Part shown: positions 1 to 9,232 of the stretch, one piece after another
Layout of the letters: the number at the start of each line of letters is the position of its first letter
How positions within the stretch are numbered: the first letter of the stretch is position 1
Source: Pseudalkalibacillus hwajinpoensis
GTDB lineage: Bacteria > Bacillota > Bacilli > Bacillales > Guptibacillaceae
Length of the DNA stretch: 64,000 nt
Assembly: GCF_039851965.1 (NCBI RefSeq)
Contig: NZ_CP156674.1
Location: 3,906,001-3,970,000, forward strand
Direction: 5' to 3'
The notes under the pieces: generated by a model
The model's database searches: none
Seen by the model: the letters and a program-made list of their open reading frames with translations, nothing else
Told to the model about the DNA's origin: nothing
Position numbers and translations under genes: made by a program

Positions 1-561
1 TTTCTAATTGGGATTTTCTTTGCACTTATCAATGGCACGATGGAAGAAGTAAATAAAGCCATATTTACTGGTGCTGAAGAAGCGATCGCTGTTTGTATTG
101 GGTTACTTAGCGTACTTGTATTCTGGCTTGGTTTAATGAGGATTGCTCAAGCAGCAGGACTTCTCGACGTACTCGCACGAGGATTTAAACCACTTGCTAG
201 AAAGTTGTTTCCTGAGGTGCCAGCGGACCATCCTGCCATGGGATACATTCTTTCGAACATGATGGCAAATATGTTTGGTCTTGGAAATGCAGCAACGCCA
301 ATGGGAATCAAAGCGATGGAAGAACTTAAGAAGCTAAATGATATGAAAGACAATGCAACAAGGTCAATGATTACACTTCTCGCTCTGAATACATCAAGCT
401 TAACCCTTATCCCGACAAGCGTCATCGCAATCCGTATGAAATACGGCTCAGTATCGCCAACTGAAATTGTTGGTACAACTATTGCTGCAACAGCATGCTC
501 AACAATAGGAGCATTATTGATTGACCGTTTCTTTTATAGGAAAAGCAAAGGGGGCGGTTGA
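1..561 (+). CDS. spmA: Spore maturation protein A, 5' end missing
   Basis: The reading frame is open from base 1, so the gene starts upstream of the window; 186 residues are visible. It is an integral membrane protein of the nucleoside-recognition (Gate) family, with hydrophobic segments near residues 1-10, 33-50 and 130-165. With SpmB it is needed for spore-core dehydration and heat resistance in B. subtilis (family knowledge). The conserved stretch NMMANMFGLGNAATPMGIKA is present. Its stop overlaps the spmB start by 4 bases, indicating translational coupling. In B. subtilis dacB lies directly upstream, outside this window. Confidence 0.95.
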   Translation, partial: FLIGIFFALINGTMEEVNKAIFTGAEEAIAVCIGLLSVLVFWLGLMRIAQAAGLLDVLARGFKPLARKLFPEVPADHPAMGYILSNMMANMFGLGNAATPMGIKAMEELKKLNDMKDNATRSMITLLALNTSSLTLIPTSVIAIRMKYGSVSPTEIVGTTIAATACSTIGALLIDRFFYRKSKGGG

Positions 562-1082
562 ACTTGAATGCATCGATCTGGATTATCCCACTTTTAATAG
601 GTTTTATTCTCGCCTATGGGACATGGAGACGTGTTCCAACATATGAAACATTTGTTGAAGGTGGTAAAGAAGGGCTGGCGATTGCTGTTTCGATTGTTCC
701 CTATCTTGTTGGTATGATGGTTGCAATTTCCGTGTTTAGAGCATCGGGAGCTATGGCTTTTTTGAGCGGATTGTTAAAAGCGCCTCTAGAAGCAATTGGC
801 ATTCCCACGGAAATCGTACCACTGGCGCTTATCCGACCTATCTCGGGAACGGGAGCGCTTGCGATGACAACCGATATTATCAGGACGTATGGACCAGATT
901 CATTTATCGGACGACTTGCTTCAACGATGCAGGGAAGTACAGATACTACGTTTTATATTTTAACCGTCTATTTTGGAGCTGTTGGGATTAAGCGAATGGG
1001 TGCTGCACTTAAAGTGGGCCTTCTTGCTGATATAGTAGGAGTTACAGCTGCTATTGTGTTTGTAACAATTGTATTTGGATAA
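558..1082 (+). CDS. spmB: Spore maturation protein B
   Basis: 174-residue integral membrane protein and partner of SpmA in spore-core dehydration. Landmarks are VPTYETFVEGGKEG near residues 25-38, the membrane segment IVPYLVGMMVAISVF, and the conserved GSTDTTFYILTVYFGAVGIK near residue 130. It starts with TTG inside the end of spmA (4-base overlap), preceded by the purine-rich AAAGGGGGCGG as ribosome binding site. Length matches the family (about 178 aa). A terminator hairpin follows at once, so spmAB ends the transcription unit. Confidence 0.95.
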   Translation: MNLNASIWIIPLLIGFILAYGTWRRVPTYETFVEGGKEGLAIAVSIVPYLVGMMVAISVFRASGAMAFLSGLLKAPLEAIGIPTEIVPLALIRPISGTGALAMTTDIIRTYGPDSFIGRLASTMQGSTDTTFYILTVYFGAVGIKRMGAALKVGLLADIVGVTAAIVFVTIVFG

Positions 1083-1084
1083 TG

Positions 1085-1112
1085 GTCTTCGCTTTTAAGC
1101 GGAGACTCTTTT
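1085..1112 (+). terminator. Rho-independent terminator after spmB
   Basis: Arms GTCTTCGC (1085-1092) and GCGGAGAC (1099-1106), 8 bp with one G-U pair, followed by a short T-rich tail. Confidence 0.7.
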
Positions 1113-1251
1113 GGTTTTTATATTTGTTTTCTTTGTTAGGTCTTTCGCTTAGATTAGTTTCATTCCTTATTGCGTATAATAAGTGGTAGAATGAATCTGT
1201 ACTTGAGGTTTGACTACGACAAGAGTATGATGTTTTAGTGAGGTGAATATG

Positions 1252-1986
1252 ATGGAACGTTTGCAAAAGGTAATTGCTCAGGCTGGAGTAACATCCAGAC
1301 GAAAGGCAGAAGGATTAATTGAAGAAGGAAGGGTTAAGGTAAACGGCAAGGTCGTTACCGAGCTCGGCACAAAAGTATCTGATCGCTGTAAAATCGAAGT
1401 GAACGGTATTCCGGTGGAACGTGAAGAACCGGTTTATTTTTTGTTTTATAAACCAACTGGTGTCATTTCAACAGTAGAAGATGACAAAGGTAGAAAAGCT
1501 GTCACGGACTATTTTCATGATATTGAAGAACGGGTATTTCCTGTTGGACGACTTGATTACGATACGTCAGGAGCCCTCCTATTAACGAATGATGGTGACT
1601 TTGCAAACAAGCTTATGCATCCAAGCTATCATGTAGACAAGGTTTATGTTGTCAAAGTAAAGGGCCTTGTTGACAAAGAAACCATTCAAAAGCTTGAAAG
1701 AGGCGTTCAGCTTGAAGAAGGTAAGACGTCCAAAGCTCGTGCGAGAATTCTATCAACTGATAAGCAAAAAGGAAAGTCGATTGTAGAATTAACCATTCAT
1801 GAGGGTAAAAATCGTCAGGTAAGAAGAATGTTTGAAGCGCTTGGTTACCCTGTTCAGAAGTTGAAGAGAGAGCGTTATGGTTTTCTAGAGCTTACAGGCT
1901 TAAATCCTGGTGACTACCGTGAGTTAAAGCCTTACGAAGTAAAACAACTTCGAAATCAAGCTGTCACACAAAAGTCAAAAAAGTAG
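1252..1986 (+). CDS. rluB: 23S rRNA pseudouridine synthase RluB
   Basis: Modifies a uridine in helix 89 of 23S rRNA (family knowledge: RluB/YpuL of the RsuA family). An N-terminal S4 RNA-binding domain occupies about residues 1-60 (MERLQKVIAQAGVTSRRKAE), followed by the synthase domain with the catalytic-Asp motif GRLDYDTSG near residue 103 and the family signature HEGKNRQVRRMFEALG near 182. The frame extends up to a GTG at 1243, but that codon lies within the ribosome binding site (GAGGTGA), so I place the start at the second of two adjacent ATGs. About 244 residues, typical of the family. No terminator is visible before resA. Confidence 0.93.
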   Translation: MERLQKVIAQAGVTSRRKAEGLIEEGRVKVNGKVVTELGTKVSDRCKIEVNGIPVEREEPVYFLFYKPTGVISTVEDDKGRKAVTDYFHDIEERVFPVGRLDYDTSGALLLTNDGDFANKLMHPSYHVDKVYVVKVKGLVDKETIQKLERGVQLEEGKTSKARARILSTDKQKGKSIVELTIHEGKNRQVRRMFEALGYPVQKLKRERYGFLELTGLNPGDYRELKPYEVKQLRNQAVTQKSKK

Positions 1987-2054
1987 TAAGTTCACATCCT
2001 GACAGCACGTTATAGTGTAAGTAGTATTGCTTTGTTTGATAGGAGTTGGTTTTA

Positions 2055-2582
2055 ATGAAAAAGAAAAACCGGCTTATAGTCCGAACTGCTATTCTGGCCA
2101 TCGTCTTTATAGCAGTTGGCTATACGTTTTATACGAACTTTTTCGCAAATGAAAGCGGAATCGTTCAAGCCGGGGATCAAGCCCCCAACTTTATTTTAAC
2201 GGACCTTGAAGGGAATGAAGTTGAGCTTGAAGATTATAGAGGTAAAGGCATATTTTTGAATTTCTGGGCAACGTACTGCGAACCGTGCAAGGATGAAATG
2301 CCTGCAATGGATAAGAAGTATAAAGAGTATCAGGACAAAGGTGTTGAAATTCTTGCTGTGAATGTTTCTGAACCTAAATTAACAGCAGAGAGCTTTGTTG
2401 ATCGATATAACCTTAGTTTCCCTGTTCTTCTAGATAAAGGTAATGATGTAACCAATCATTATGGTGTTGGGCCAATTCCAGTTACTTTTCTAATCGATAA
2501 GGATGGTAAGGTCATCAAGAAGACAGAGGCCAGTTTATCAGAAGAAGCCATTGATGATTATATGAAGCAAATCCAACCGTAA
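2055..2582 (+). CDS. resA: Thiol-disulfide oxidoreductase ResA (cytochrome c maturation)
   Basis: Membrane-anchored, extracytoplasmic thioredoxin-like protein that reduces the haem-binding cysteines of apocytochrome c. One N-terminal membrane anchor (residues about 8-27) is followed by a thioredoxin fold with active site C75-E-P-C78, the CEPC form characteristic of ResA, and the cis-Pro region GVGPIPVTF. Start ATG 2055 is chosen because AGGAG at 2041-2045 is 9 bases upstream. It is followed 12 bases later by resB, forming resABC. Partner target in this window: QcrC, a c-type cytochrome. Confidence 0.95.
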   Translation: MKKKNRLIVRTAILAIVFIAVGYTFYTNFFANESGIVQAGDQAPNFILTDLEGNEVELEDYRGKGIFLNFWATYCEPCKDEMPAMDKKYKEYQDKGVEILAVNVSEPKLTAESFVDRYNLSFPVLLDKGNDVTNHYGVGPIPVTFLIDKDGKVIKKTEASLSEEAIDDYMKQIQP

Positions 2583-2594
2583 TGGGGTGTTCCA

Positions 2595-4220
2595 ATGAGC
2601 AAGAATAATATCACCTGTGAATGCGGACATGTTAACCCTTATGGAACTGAGATATGCGAAGTTTGTGGTAAGCCGCTCCAGGGAGATTTAGAATCTAAGA
2701 AACTGCTTAACATGAGGTATGAGGGAAGCGCAAGACGATCACAAACATATAAAACGACCGTAATTGATAAAATTTGGAATTTCTTTTCGTCAGTAAAAGT
2801 AGGGATCTGGATTATTGTCCTTTTACTTGTCGCATCAGCGGTTGGAACAATTTTTCCTCAAGAAATGTACATACCGCCGCTGTCAGATCCAACCGTTTAC
2901 TATAAGGAACAATATGGTGTACTCGGACAATTGTATTATGATCTAGGATTCCATAATTTATACGGATCCTGGTGGTACATGCTCTTAATTGCTGCGCTCG
3001 GTTTGTCGTTAATTGTCGCAAGCCTTGACCGATTTGTTCCGCTTTATCGCTCTCTTAAAAGACAGCGTGTCATTCGTCATGAGAGTTTTATGAAGCGGCA
3101 GAAGTACTTCGGTGTTACTGACTTAGAAGCGAAAAAGCCTGAACTATCCCGTATTAAGGAGGCCCTTCAGCAAAAACGATATAAGGTTAGAGAAGAGGAT
3201 GGTCATCTATTCGCTGAGAAAAATCGGTTTTCGAGGTGGGGGCCATATGTCAACCACATAGGACTTATCTTATTTTTAATTGGCGGAATGCTTCGGTTTT
3301 TCCCAGGGATGTACGTAGACGAAGTCCTCTGGTTACGTGAAGGAGAAACACAGCAGGTAAAAGGGACGGAAGAGGCCTATTATTTAAAGAGTGATGGCTT
3401 CATCCTTGAAACATATGACAACAATGATGAAAAATTTAAAGACGCTATTGAAGAATCCGGACAGGAACTAGTAGCGAAAAATTATCAAACTGATGCGGTT
3501 CTCTATCAGCAGGTAGGAGATCGGATAGCGGGTACTGAGCCCGAGCTTGAGAAGGTGAAAGAACATCCGATTCAAGTGAATAAGCCACTTAAATTCGATG
3601 GCTATGCAATTTATCAAGTTGATTATAAACTAAACGAGCTTCAATCCATGACATTCACGATGGATAACAAGGAGTCAGGTAAAGCTGTTGGTGAGCTTAC
3701 GGTTGATCTTTATAATCCTAAAGAAGAATATGAACTAGATGAGGGCTATCGTGTTGAAGTCATGGATTATTTCCCTGATTTCGAGTTTAATGACAAGGGA
3801 GAACCAACGACAAAGTCAAAGGTTCCGAATAATCCAGCGTTTATACTCAATATGATTTCACCAGAACATCCGGATGGCGAAGTTGCGTTTGTTGCGATTA
3901 AACAAAACCTTGAACCACTTGGTGAAAACGATTATAAGATGTCATTCCAGAATGTTGATACCAAAGATGTCTCAGGACTTGTTGTCCGTAAAGACAATAC
4001 GCTATGGATTCTTGGAATTGGGGGAGCTATCTTTATGATTGGAGTGATTCAGGGAATGTACTGGAATCATCGTCGCGTCTGGGTACGAAGACGAGAAGGC
4101 GACATCTGGCTTGCTTCCCATACAAACAAAAACTGGTATGGGTTAAAACGAGAACTTGAATATATAACCGCACAAACTGGACTTCAAATGCCTGATGATC
4201 AATCAGAACCAAAAAAATAG
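2595..4220 (+). CDS. resB: Cytochrome c biogenesis protein ResB
   Basis: 541 residues, the family length. System II cytochrome c synthetase component that works with ResC to move haem across the membrane and attach it to CXXCH motifs. It begins with a short zinc-ribbon-like segment (CECGHVNPYGTEICEVCG, four cysteines), also found in Bacillus ResB. Hydrophobic segments lie near residues 70-90, 130-150, 220-240 and 470-490, with a large outside domain between the last two. The 3' end is 30 bases from resC. Confidence 0.94.
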   Translation: MSKNNITCECGHVNPYGTEICEVCGKPLQGDLESKKLLNMRYEGSARRSQTYKTTVIDKIWNFFSSVKVGIWIIVLLLVASAVGTIFPQEMYIPPLSDPTVYYKEQYGVLGQLYYDLGFHNLYGSWWYMLLIAALGLSLIVASLDRFVPLYRSLKRQRVIRHESFMKRQKYFGVTDLEAKKPELSRIKEALQQKRYKVREEDGHLFAEKNRFSRWGPYVNHIGLILFLIGGMLRFFPGMYVDEVLWLREGETQQVKGTEEAYYLKSDGFILETYDNNDEKFKDAIEESGQELVAKNYQTDAVLYQQVGDRIAGTEPELEKVKEHPIQVNKPLKFDGYAIYQVDYKLNELQSMTFTMDNKESGKAVGELTVDLYNPKEEYELDEGYRVEVMDYFPDFEFNDKGEPTTKSKVPNNPAFILNMISPEHPDGEVAFVAIKQNLEPLGENDYKMSFQNVDTKDVSGLVVRKDNTLWILGIGGAIFMIGVIQGMYWNHRRVWVRRREGDIWLASHTNKNWYGLKRELEYITAQTGLQMPDDQSEPKK

Positions 4221-4250
4221 AACTTCTACCACGAAGGGAGGTACGATGAG

Positions 4251-5450
4251 ATGGCTCAATTAAGCAGCAACCTGCTTTATATAGCATTTTTTATCTATTT
4301 TGCAGCGAGCATAGTGTTCGCCATTTCACTGTTCGGAAGGAAGTGGAGAAAATCGGATGAAGTGACCCATGCAAAGAAATGGGGCATGTGGGGATTTATC
4401 CTTTCCGCAATTGGTTTTCTTTTTCAACTGAGCTATTTCATTACTAGATGGCTTGCAGCTGGACACGCGCCGGTCAGTAATCTATTTGAATTCACTACAT
4501 TTTTCGGTATGGCGATGGTTTTTGCTTTCTTAATTATCCATTTGATCTACAAAAGTAATGTTATTGGCGTTTTTGCAATGCCAATTGCGATTATTGTCAT
4601 TGCTTACGCAAGCGTATTTCCGTCAGACATACAGCCGTTAATTCCAGCACTTCAGAGTAACTGGCTTAAGATTCACGTAACAACGGCGGCGCTAGGTGAA
4701 GGTATTCTATCAATTAGCTTTGCTGCCGGTCTAGTGTACCTCGTTCGAACTGTTAATCAGGAAAAGCCGAGCAAGTCGACATTCTGGTTAGAGGCAGTCA
4801 TGTACACTTTGATTAGTACCATTGCTTTTGTTGTTCTATCTCTTGGATTTGAAGCAGCAGGATATTCTTCAACATATCAGTTTGTTGATCAAAACGAACA
4901 ACAGGTGACAGTTGAATATAACTTGCCAGCCCTTACAGGTCCGACTGATGGCACATATGTAAGCGGAAATGAGTTTGGTCCGCTTTTGGAAGCACCTGGT
5001 TGGATGAAGGGTGAGAAAGCCGCTCACAAATTGAACACTCTCATCTGGTCTATAATCGGCGGGCTTGTCCTTTATGGAATCATACGTTTGATTCTTAGAA
5101 AGCGGATTGGTGCAGCATTACAGCCTGCACTAAAAAATGTGAACGAGGAATTAGTGGATGAGATTCAGTATCGTGCTGTAGCGATCGGGTTTCCTGTTTT
5201 TACGCTCGGTGCATTAATTTTCGCAATGATTTGGGCACAGGCTGCCTGGACACGCTTCTGGGGATGGGATCCAAAAGAAGTTTGGGCACTTGTTACATTT
5301 TTATTCTATGCAGCTTATCTTCATCTCCGTCTATCGAGAGGATGGCAAGGTGAGAAATCAGCATGGCTTGCTGTTGTAGGATTCATTATTATTATGCTGA
5401 ATCTCGTAGTTGTAAATCTCGTTATTTCTGGACTTCATTCCTATGCATAA
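4251..5450 (+). CDS. resC: Cytochrome c biogenesis protein ResC (CcsA/CcsB family)
   Basis: 399-residue polytopic membrane protein of the haem handling family. It carries the hallmark WWD-type motif WAQAAWTRFWGWDPKEVWAL (near residue 330), which binds haem at the outer face, plus conserved His residues in flanking loops. Ribosome binding site GGGAGG at 4236-4241 fits the ATG at 4251. An ATG five bases earlier closes after five codons and is not the start. Third gene of resABC; a terminator-like hairpin follows. Confidence 0.95.
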   Translation: MAQLSSNLLYIAFFIYFAASIVFAISLFGRKWRKSDEVTHAKKWGMWGFILSAIGFLFQLSYFITRWLAAGHAPVSNLFEFTTFFGMAMVFAFLIIHLIYKSNVIGVFAMPIAIIVIAYASVFPSDIQPLIPALQSNWLKIHVTTAALGEGILSISFAAGLVYLVRTVNQEKPSKSTFWLEAVMYTLISTIAFVVLSLGFEAAGYSSTYQFVDQNEQQVTVEYNLPALTGPTDGTYVSGNEFGPLLEAPGWMKGEKAAHKLNTLIWSIIGGLVLYGIIRLILRKRIGAALQPALKNVNEELVDEIQYRAVAIGFPVFTLGALIFAMIWAQAAWTRFWGWDPKEVWALVTFLFYAAYLHLRLSRGWQGEKSAWLAVVGFIIIMLNLVVVNLVISGLHSYA

Positions 5451-5459
5451 TCCTTTTAG

Positions 5460-5486
5460 AACCTTCACAATAAGTGAAGGTTTTCT
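5460..5486 (+). terminator. Terminator between resC and resD
   Basis: Perfect 9-bp stem AACCTTCAC (5460-5468) / GTGAAGGTT (5474-5482) with a five-base loop and tail TTCTT. It separates resABC from resDE. Confidence 0.8.
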
Positions 5487-5584
5487 TATAATCAATGAGG
5501 TGTATGCGGTTTCCTGATTGCTGGTCTGGATGGCTTGTTACGTGGTAGAATATGAGACAGGAGTATATGTAGGAGGGAATCTTC

Positions 5585-6301
5585 TTGGAAAAAGACGCAA
5601 GAATATTAGTAGTAGACGATGAAGAGCGTATTAGAAAGCTGTTACGCATGTATCTTGAAAGAGAAAACTATGAAATCGAAGAAGCCGAAAATGGAGAAGA
5701 AGCACTTGATATAGCTACGGAGGATGATTTTGATCTTATTTTACTAGATCTAATGTTACCGGGCATGGACGGGATCGAGGTGTGTCAAAAGATGCGCGAG
5801 CAAAAAGCTACTCCTGTCATCATGCTGACAGCTAAGGGAGAAGAAGCGAATCGTGTTCAAGGGTTTGAAGTGGGCGCAGATGATTATATTACAAAACCGT
5901 TTAGCCCGAGAGAAGTAGTTTTACGTGTTAAGGCACTCCTTCGTAGGTCTTCCACAACAAAATTTCTACAAACAGAAACAACAACAAAAAATGTAATTGT
6001 TTATCCATTTCTAACAATTGACCACGATGCCCATCGTGTATTAGCTGAAGATCAGGTTATTAACTTAACACCGAAAGAATATGAACTACTGTACTATCTT
6101 GCCAAAGCACCGGATAAGGTGTTTTCACGCGAAGAGCTTCTAAAGGATGTATGGAATTATGAATTCTTTGGTGACCTTCGTACCGTTGATACACATGTTA
6201 AGCGACTTAGGGAAAAATTAAATAAGGTTTCACCTAATGCTGCTGCTATGATCTCGACTGTCTGGGGAGTAGGGTATAAATTTGAGGCTGTAAAAGAGTA
6301 A
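5585..6301 (+). CDS. resD: Response regulator ResD (OmpR family)
   Basis: 238-residue transcriptional regulator of aerobic/anaerobic respiration genes. Receiver domain at about residues 5-120 with the acidic pair D11-D12, phosphoacceptor D55 (LILLDLMLPG) and the conserved Lys of YITKPF. A winged-helix DNA-binding domain follows, ending VDTHVKRLREKLNKV...TVWGVGYKFE. Start is TTG 5585, eight bases behind AGGAGGG (5571-5577). No in-frame ATG lies near. In B. subtilis ResD activates res, qcr and other respiratory genes; the same link here is inferred from conservation. Confidence 0.96.
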   Translation: MEKDARILVVDDEERIRKLLRMYLERENYEIEEAENGEEALDIATEDDFDLILLDLMLPGMDGIEVCQKMREQKATPVIMLTAKGEEANRVQGFEVGADDYITKPFSPREVVLRVKALLRRSSTTKFLQTETTTKNVIVYPFLTIDHDAHRVLAEDQVINLTPKEYELLYYLAKAPDKVFSREELLKDVWNYEFFGDLRTVDTHVKRLREKLNKVSPNAAAMISTVWGVGYKFEAVKE

Positions 6302-8088
6302 TGATCTGGAGAAGCGTAGTTGGTAAGCTATGGCTTACGATTATCTTACTAGTTGCATTTGTTCTCTCTATCCTAACGATCCTTCTTCTTCAATTCTTTG
6401 AAGATTTTCACGTTGAGAAAGAAGCAGAGCAGATGGAGCGACTTGCTAATAAAGTAGCCTCCGTTATTGAGCGTTACGATGACCGTGATCAAGCCCTTGA
6501 AACGGCATGGGAAATCACTGATTTTTATCCAACTAGAGTCTTGATTGTTAAGAACGAAGAAGAAAAGGGGAGTCTGAAGTATTCGCCAAATGCTCATGGA
6601 CTTCCTGAATTCGCACTCGACGTCTTTCAGGATGATCCCATTCTACAGGACGTTTTTACAACAAGAGAAACAGTTGTTAAGCAAGGTGATTTTGAATCTG
6701 CCTCAGTTACCCATTCTTCACATAATGAGCTACTAATAGTAGGTGTACCAATGGATATTGACGGTGATGATCATGGTGCTGTGTTTCTTTATCAGTCTCT
6801 TGATGTGATTGAGCAAACAACACGTCAGGCACGAAATTTAATTTACATATCAGCCGGTATTGCCATTGTATTAACGACAATATTTGCCTTTTTCTTATCT
6901 ACCCGTATTACCGCACCTCTATTGAAAATGAGAGAAGCGGCAACACAGGTAGCTAAAGGGAAGTTTGATACGAAAGTACCGATGGTGACGCACGATGAGA
7001 TTGGTGAACTATCCGTTGCCTTTAACCGGATGGGGCGTCAGTTAAACAACTATGTAACAGCGTTGAATCAGGAGAAGGAGCAGCTTTCGAGTATCTTAAG
7101 CAGTATGGCAGATGGGGTTATTACTTTTGATAAGACAGGAGCAATTTTGAGCACTAATCCGCCGGCAGAGCGCTTTTTGAAAGCCTGGTATTATGAACAG
7201 GGAATGGAAGAGCAGCCAGGTAGTGAAGTGCCAGAAGACATCAATGAGTTGTTCAGTCTTGTGGTAATGCTTGAGCGAGAGCAGCTTACAGAGGTAGAAC
7301 TTCAAGGAAGAAGCTGGGTGGTTGTGATGACGCCGTTGTATAACCAATCCGCGATACGCGGGGCTGTTGCTGTTTTTCGTGATATGACGGAAGAACGGCG
7401 CCTTGACAAGCTTAGAAAAGACTTCATCGCTAACGTGTCCCATGAGCTAAGAACACCGATAGCAATGCTTCAAGGTTACAGTGAGGCCATTGTAGACGAT
7501 GTTGCGAGTAGTGAAGAAGAGAAAAAGGAAGTAGCTCAAATTATTTATGATGAATCACTACGTATGGGTAGACTTGTTAATGAGCTATTGGATCTTGCAA
7601 GAATGGAAGCCGGTCATAATGAGTTGCATTATGCCAGCATTAACCTCCAGGATTTTGGGAAGCGAATAGTAAGAAAGTTTACAGGTCTGGCCCGTGATCG
7701 AGAAATTGAATTATACTTTTTTGTTTCCAATGCTGAGCGAATGTTGATGGTTGATCCGGATCGAATTGAACAGGTGCTAACGAACTTGCTAGACAATGCT
7801 GTCAGGCACACACCGGATCATGGCAAGGTGAGCTTGCTTATATCATCACATGCCAAAGGTGTTCAATTTGATGTTACTGACACAGGTTCCGGTATTCCTG
7901 AAGATGACCTTCCATTTGTATTTGAACGCTTCTATAAAGCCGATAAAGCACGTACAAGAGGAAGATCAGGCACAGGACTTGGTCTTGCGATTGCAAGAAA
8001 CATTGTGGAGTCACATATGGGAAAAATCTCCGTTCACAGCAAAAACGGAGAGGGTACAACATTCTCTTTCTTTATTCCTGATAAGTAG
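6301..8088 (+). CDS. resE: Sensor histidine kinase ResE
   Basis: 595-residue membrane sensor kinase paired with ResD. Membrane segment at about residues 10-30, an extracellular domain of roughly 150 residues, a second membrane segment near 180-200, then HAMP, PAS (about 255-365), a phosphoacceptor helix with SHELRTP (His381), and an ATPase domain with N-, G1- and G2-boxes (NLLDNAVRHT, DTGSGIP, GTGLGLAI). The start overlaps the resD stop by one base (TAATG), so the two are translationally coupled. Confidence 0.96.
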   Translation: MIWRSVVGKLWLTIILLVAFVLSILTILLLQFFEDFHVEKEAEQMERLANKVASVIERYDDRDQALETAWEITDFYPTRVLIVKNEEEKGSLKYSPNAHGLPEFALDVFQDDPILQDVFTTRETVVKQGDFESASVTHSSHNELLIVGVPMDIDGDDHGAVFLYQSLDVIEQTTRQARNLIYISAGIAIVLTTIFAFFLSTRITAPLLKMREAATQVAKGKFDTKVPMVTHDEIGELSVAFNRMGRQLNNYVTALNQEKEQLSSILSSMADGVITFDKTGAILSTNPPAERFLKAWYYEQGMEEQPGSEVPEDINELFSLVVMLEREQLTEVELQGRSWVVVMTPLYNQSAIRGAVAVFRDMTEERRLDKLRKDFIANVSHELRTPIAMLQGYSEAIVDDVASSEEEKKEVAQIIYDESLRMGRLVNELLDLARMEAGHNELHYASINLQDFGKRIVRKFTGLARDREIELYFFVSNAERMLMVDPDRIEQVLTNLLDNAVRHTPDHGKVSLLISSHAKGVQFDVTDTGSGIPEDDLPFVFERFYKADKARTRGRSGTGLGLAIARNIVESHMGKISVHSKNGEGTTFSFFIPDK

Positions 8089-8112
8089 TGACAGGCCATA
8101 CCCGAAAGATTA

Positions 8113-8150
8113 CGATGAATCAAGGGTTATCACCCGGTTCATCGTTTTTT
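8113..8150 (+). terminator. Terminator after resDE
   Basis: Outer stem CGATGAA (8113-8119)/TTCATCG (8138-8144) and inner stem GGGT/ACCC (8124-8127/8132-8135) with asymmetric internal loops, followed by six T. Confidence 0.65.
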
Positions 8151-8382
8151 ATTGGCTCTTTTTGGATGAGAACACGATCTTTGGCTCACTTTCAAACGAA
8201 ACCCTAGTATCACTGGCTCTCAGTATAGCTAAAAACCAAATATTAACCTCTATCATCGACAGACCATTATGTTTAAATAAGCTTCTCCTATAAAACAGAG
8301 AGTGATGGTATCCTTTTGCCCCTTTTATGCGTTACAATGGTAATTGGAACAGTCAAACTAGTTCGATAAAGGGGCTGAAGTT

Positions 8383-9192
8383 TTGTTTACTGACTATCAT
8401 AATCATCTAGAAAAAGGTACATTAACACTTGACTATCTCTCACAATTCGTTGCTGAAGCGAACCGAAAAAATGTCAGTCATTTTGGCATTTCAGAACACG
8501 CGTATCACTTCCATGAAACGGAAAACATCTTGAGTAATCCATGGGTGAACGAGCGAAGATGGTATAACATGGAGGAATATGTAGCGCTTTTTCAGGAAGC
8601 TCAAAATCAGGGAATGGATGTTAAGATGTCGATTGAGATGGACTATACCCCTGGTAAGCACCAGGAAATGAAAAGGTTCATTTCAGGATATGAATTCGAT
8701 TATGTAATTGGTTCGATCCATTGGGTGGAGGATTTTGGTATCGATTTAGCTGAATATCGTCATTTATGGGATGAACGGGATATTAATACCGTATACCGTA
8801 AATATTTTGATCAAGTAGTGACTTTAGCTGAATCGAATTTGTTCGATATCGTCGGTCATCTTGATCTCGTGAAAATTTTTAAATACAAACCAGAAAGTCA
8901 TGATTTTCTTCTTGAACAATACGATCGTGCAACCAATGCATTGTCAAATTCAAAAACATGTGTAGAAATTAGCACGGCAGGCTTACGAAAGCCTGTAGGG
9001 GAGCTATATCCGGACCCTGATCTGCTTAAAATGTGTTTTGAGAAAGATATTCCAATCGTTCTCTCATCAGATGCTCACGTTCCTGGTGATGTAGGAGCAG
9101 ATTACGATCAAGCTGTAAGCCTTGCGAAATCAGTAGGCTACACAAAACTGATGACTTTTGATAAAGGTGAACGGAAGTCTATTTCCTTATAA
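8383..9192 (+). CDS. PHP-domain phosphoesterase, histidinol-phosphatase-like
   Basis: 269-residue protein of the polymerase-and-histidinol-phosphatase (PHP) superfamily. Metal-binding motifs are visible in order: DYHNH at the N terminus, SEHAYHF near residue 40, GSIHW near 113, GHLDL near 165 and SSDAHVPGD near 228. Histidinol phosphate is a plausible substrate, since hisC is elsewhere in the window and HisJ/HisK enzymes have this fold, but the substrate cannot be read from sequence. Start is TTG 8383, with AAAGGGGCTG as ribosome binding site. It is a single gene between two terminators. Confidence 0.8.
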   Translation: MFTDYHNHLEKGTLTLDYLSQFVAEANRKNVSHFGISEHAYHFHETENILSNPWVNERRWYNMEEYVALFQEAQNQGMDVKMSIEMDYTPGKHQEMKRFISGYEFDYVIGSIHWVEDFGIDLAEYRHLWDERDINTVYRKYFDQVVTLAESNLFDIVGHLDLVKIFKYKPESHDFLLEQYDRATNALSNSKTCVEISTAGLRKPVGELYPDPDLLKMCFEKDIPIVLSSDAHVPGDVGADYDQAVSLAKSVGYTKLMTFDKGERKSISL

Positions 9193-9197
9193 GTAAA

Positions 9198-9227
9198 AGC
9201 ACAGGAGCAAAGCTCCTGTGCTTTTTT
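9198..9227. terminator. Bidirectional terminator between the PHP gene and serA
   Basis: Perfect 11-bp stem AGCACAGGAGC (9198-9208) / GCTCCTGTGCT (9212-9222), three-base loop, T-run after it on plus and a shorter T-run on minus. It serves two convergent genes. Confidence 0.9.
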
Positions 9228-9232
9228 GTAAG

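Noticed and set aside
7850..8293. 147-codon frame across the end of resE
   Set aside because: It overlaps the kinase ATPase domain in another frame; the composition is that of a shadow and no ribosome binding site is present.
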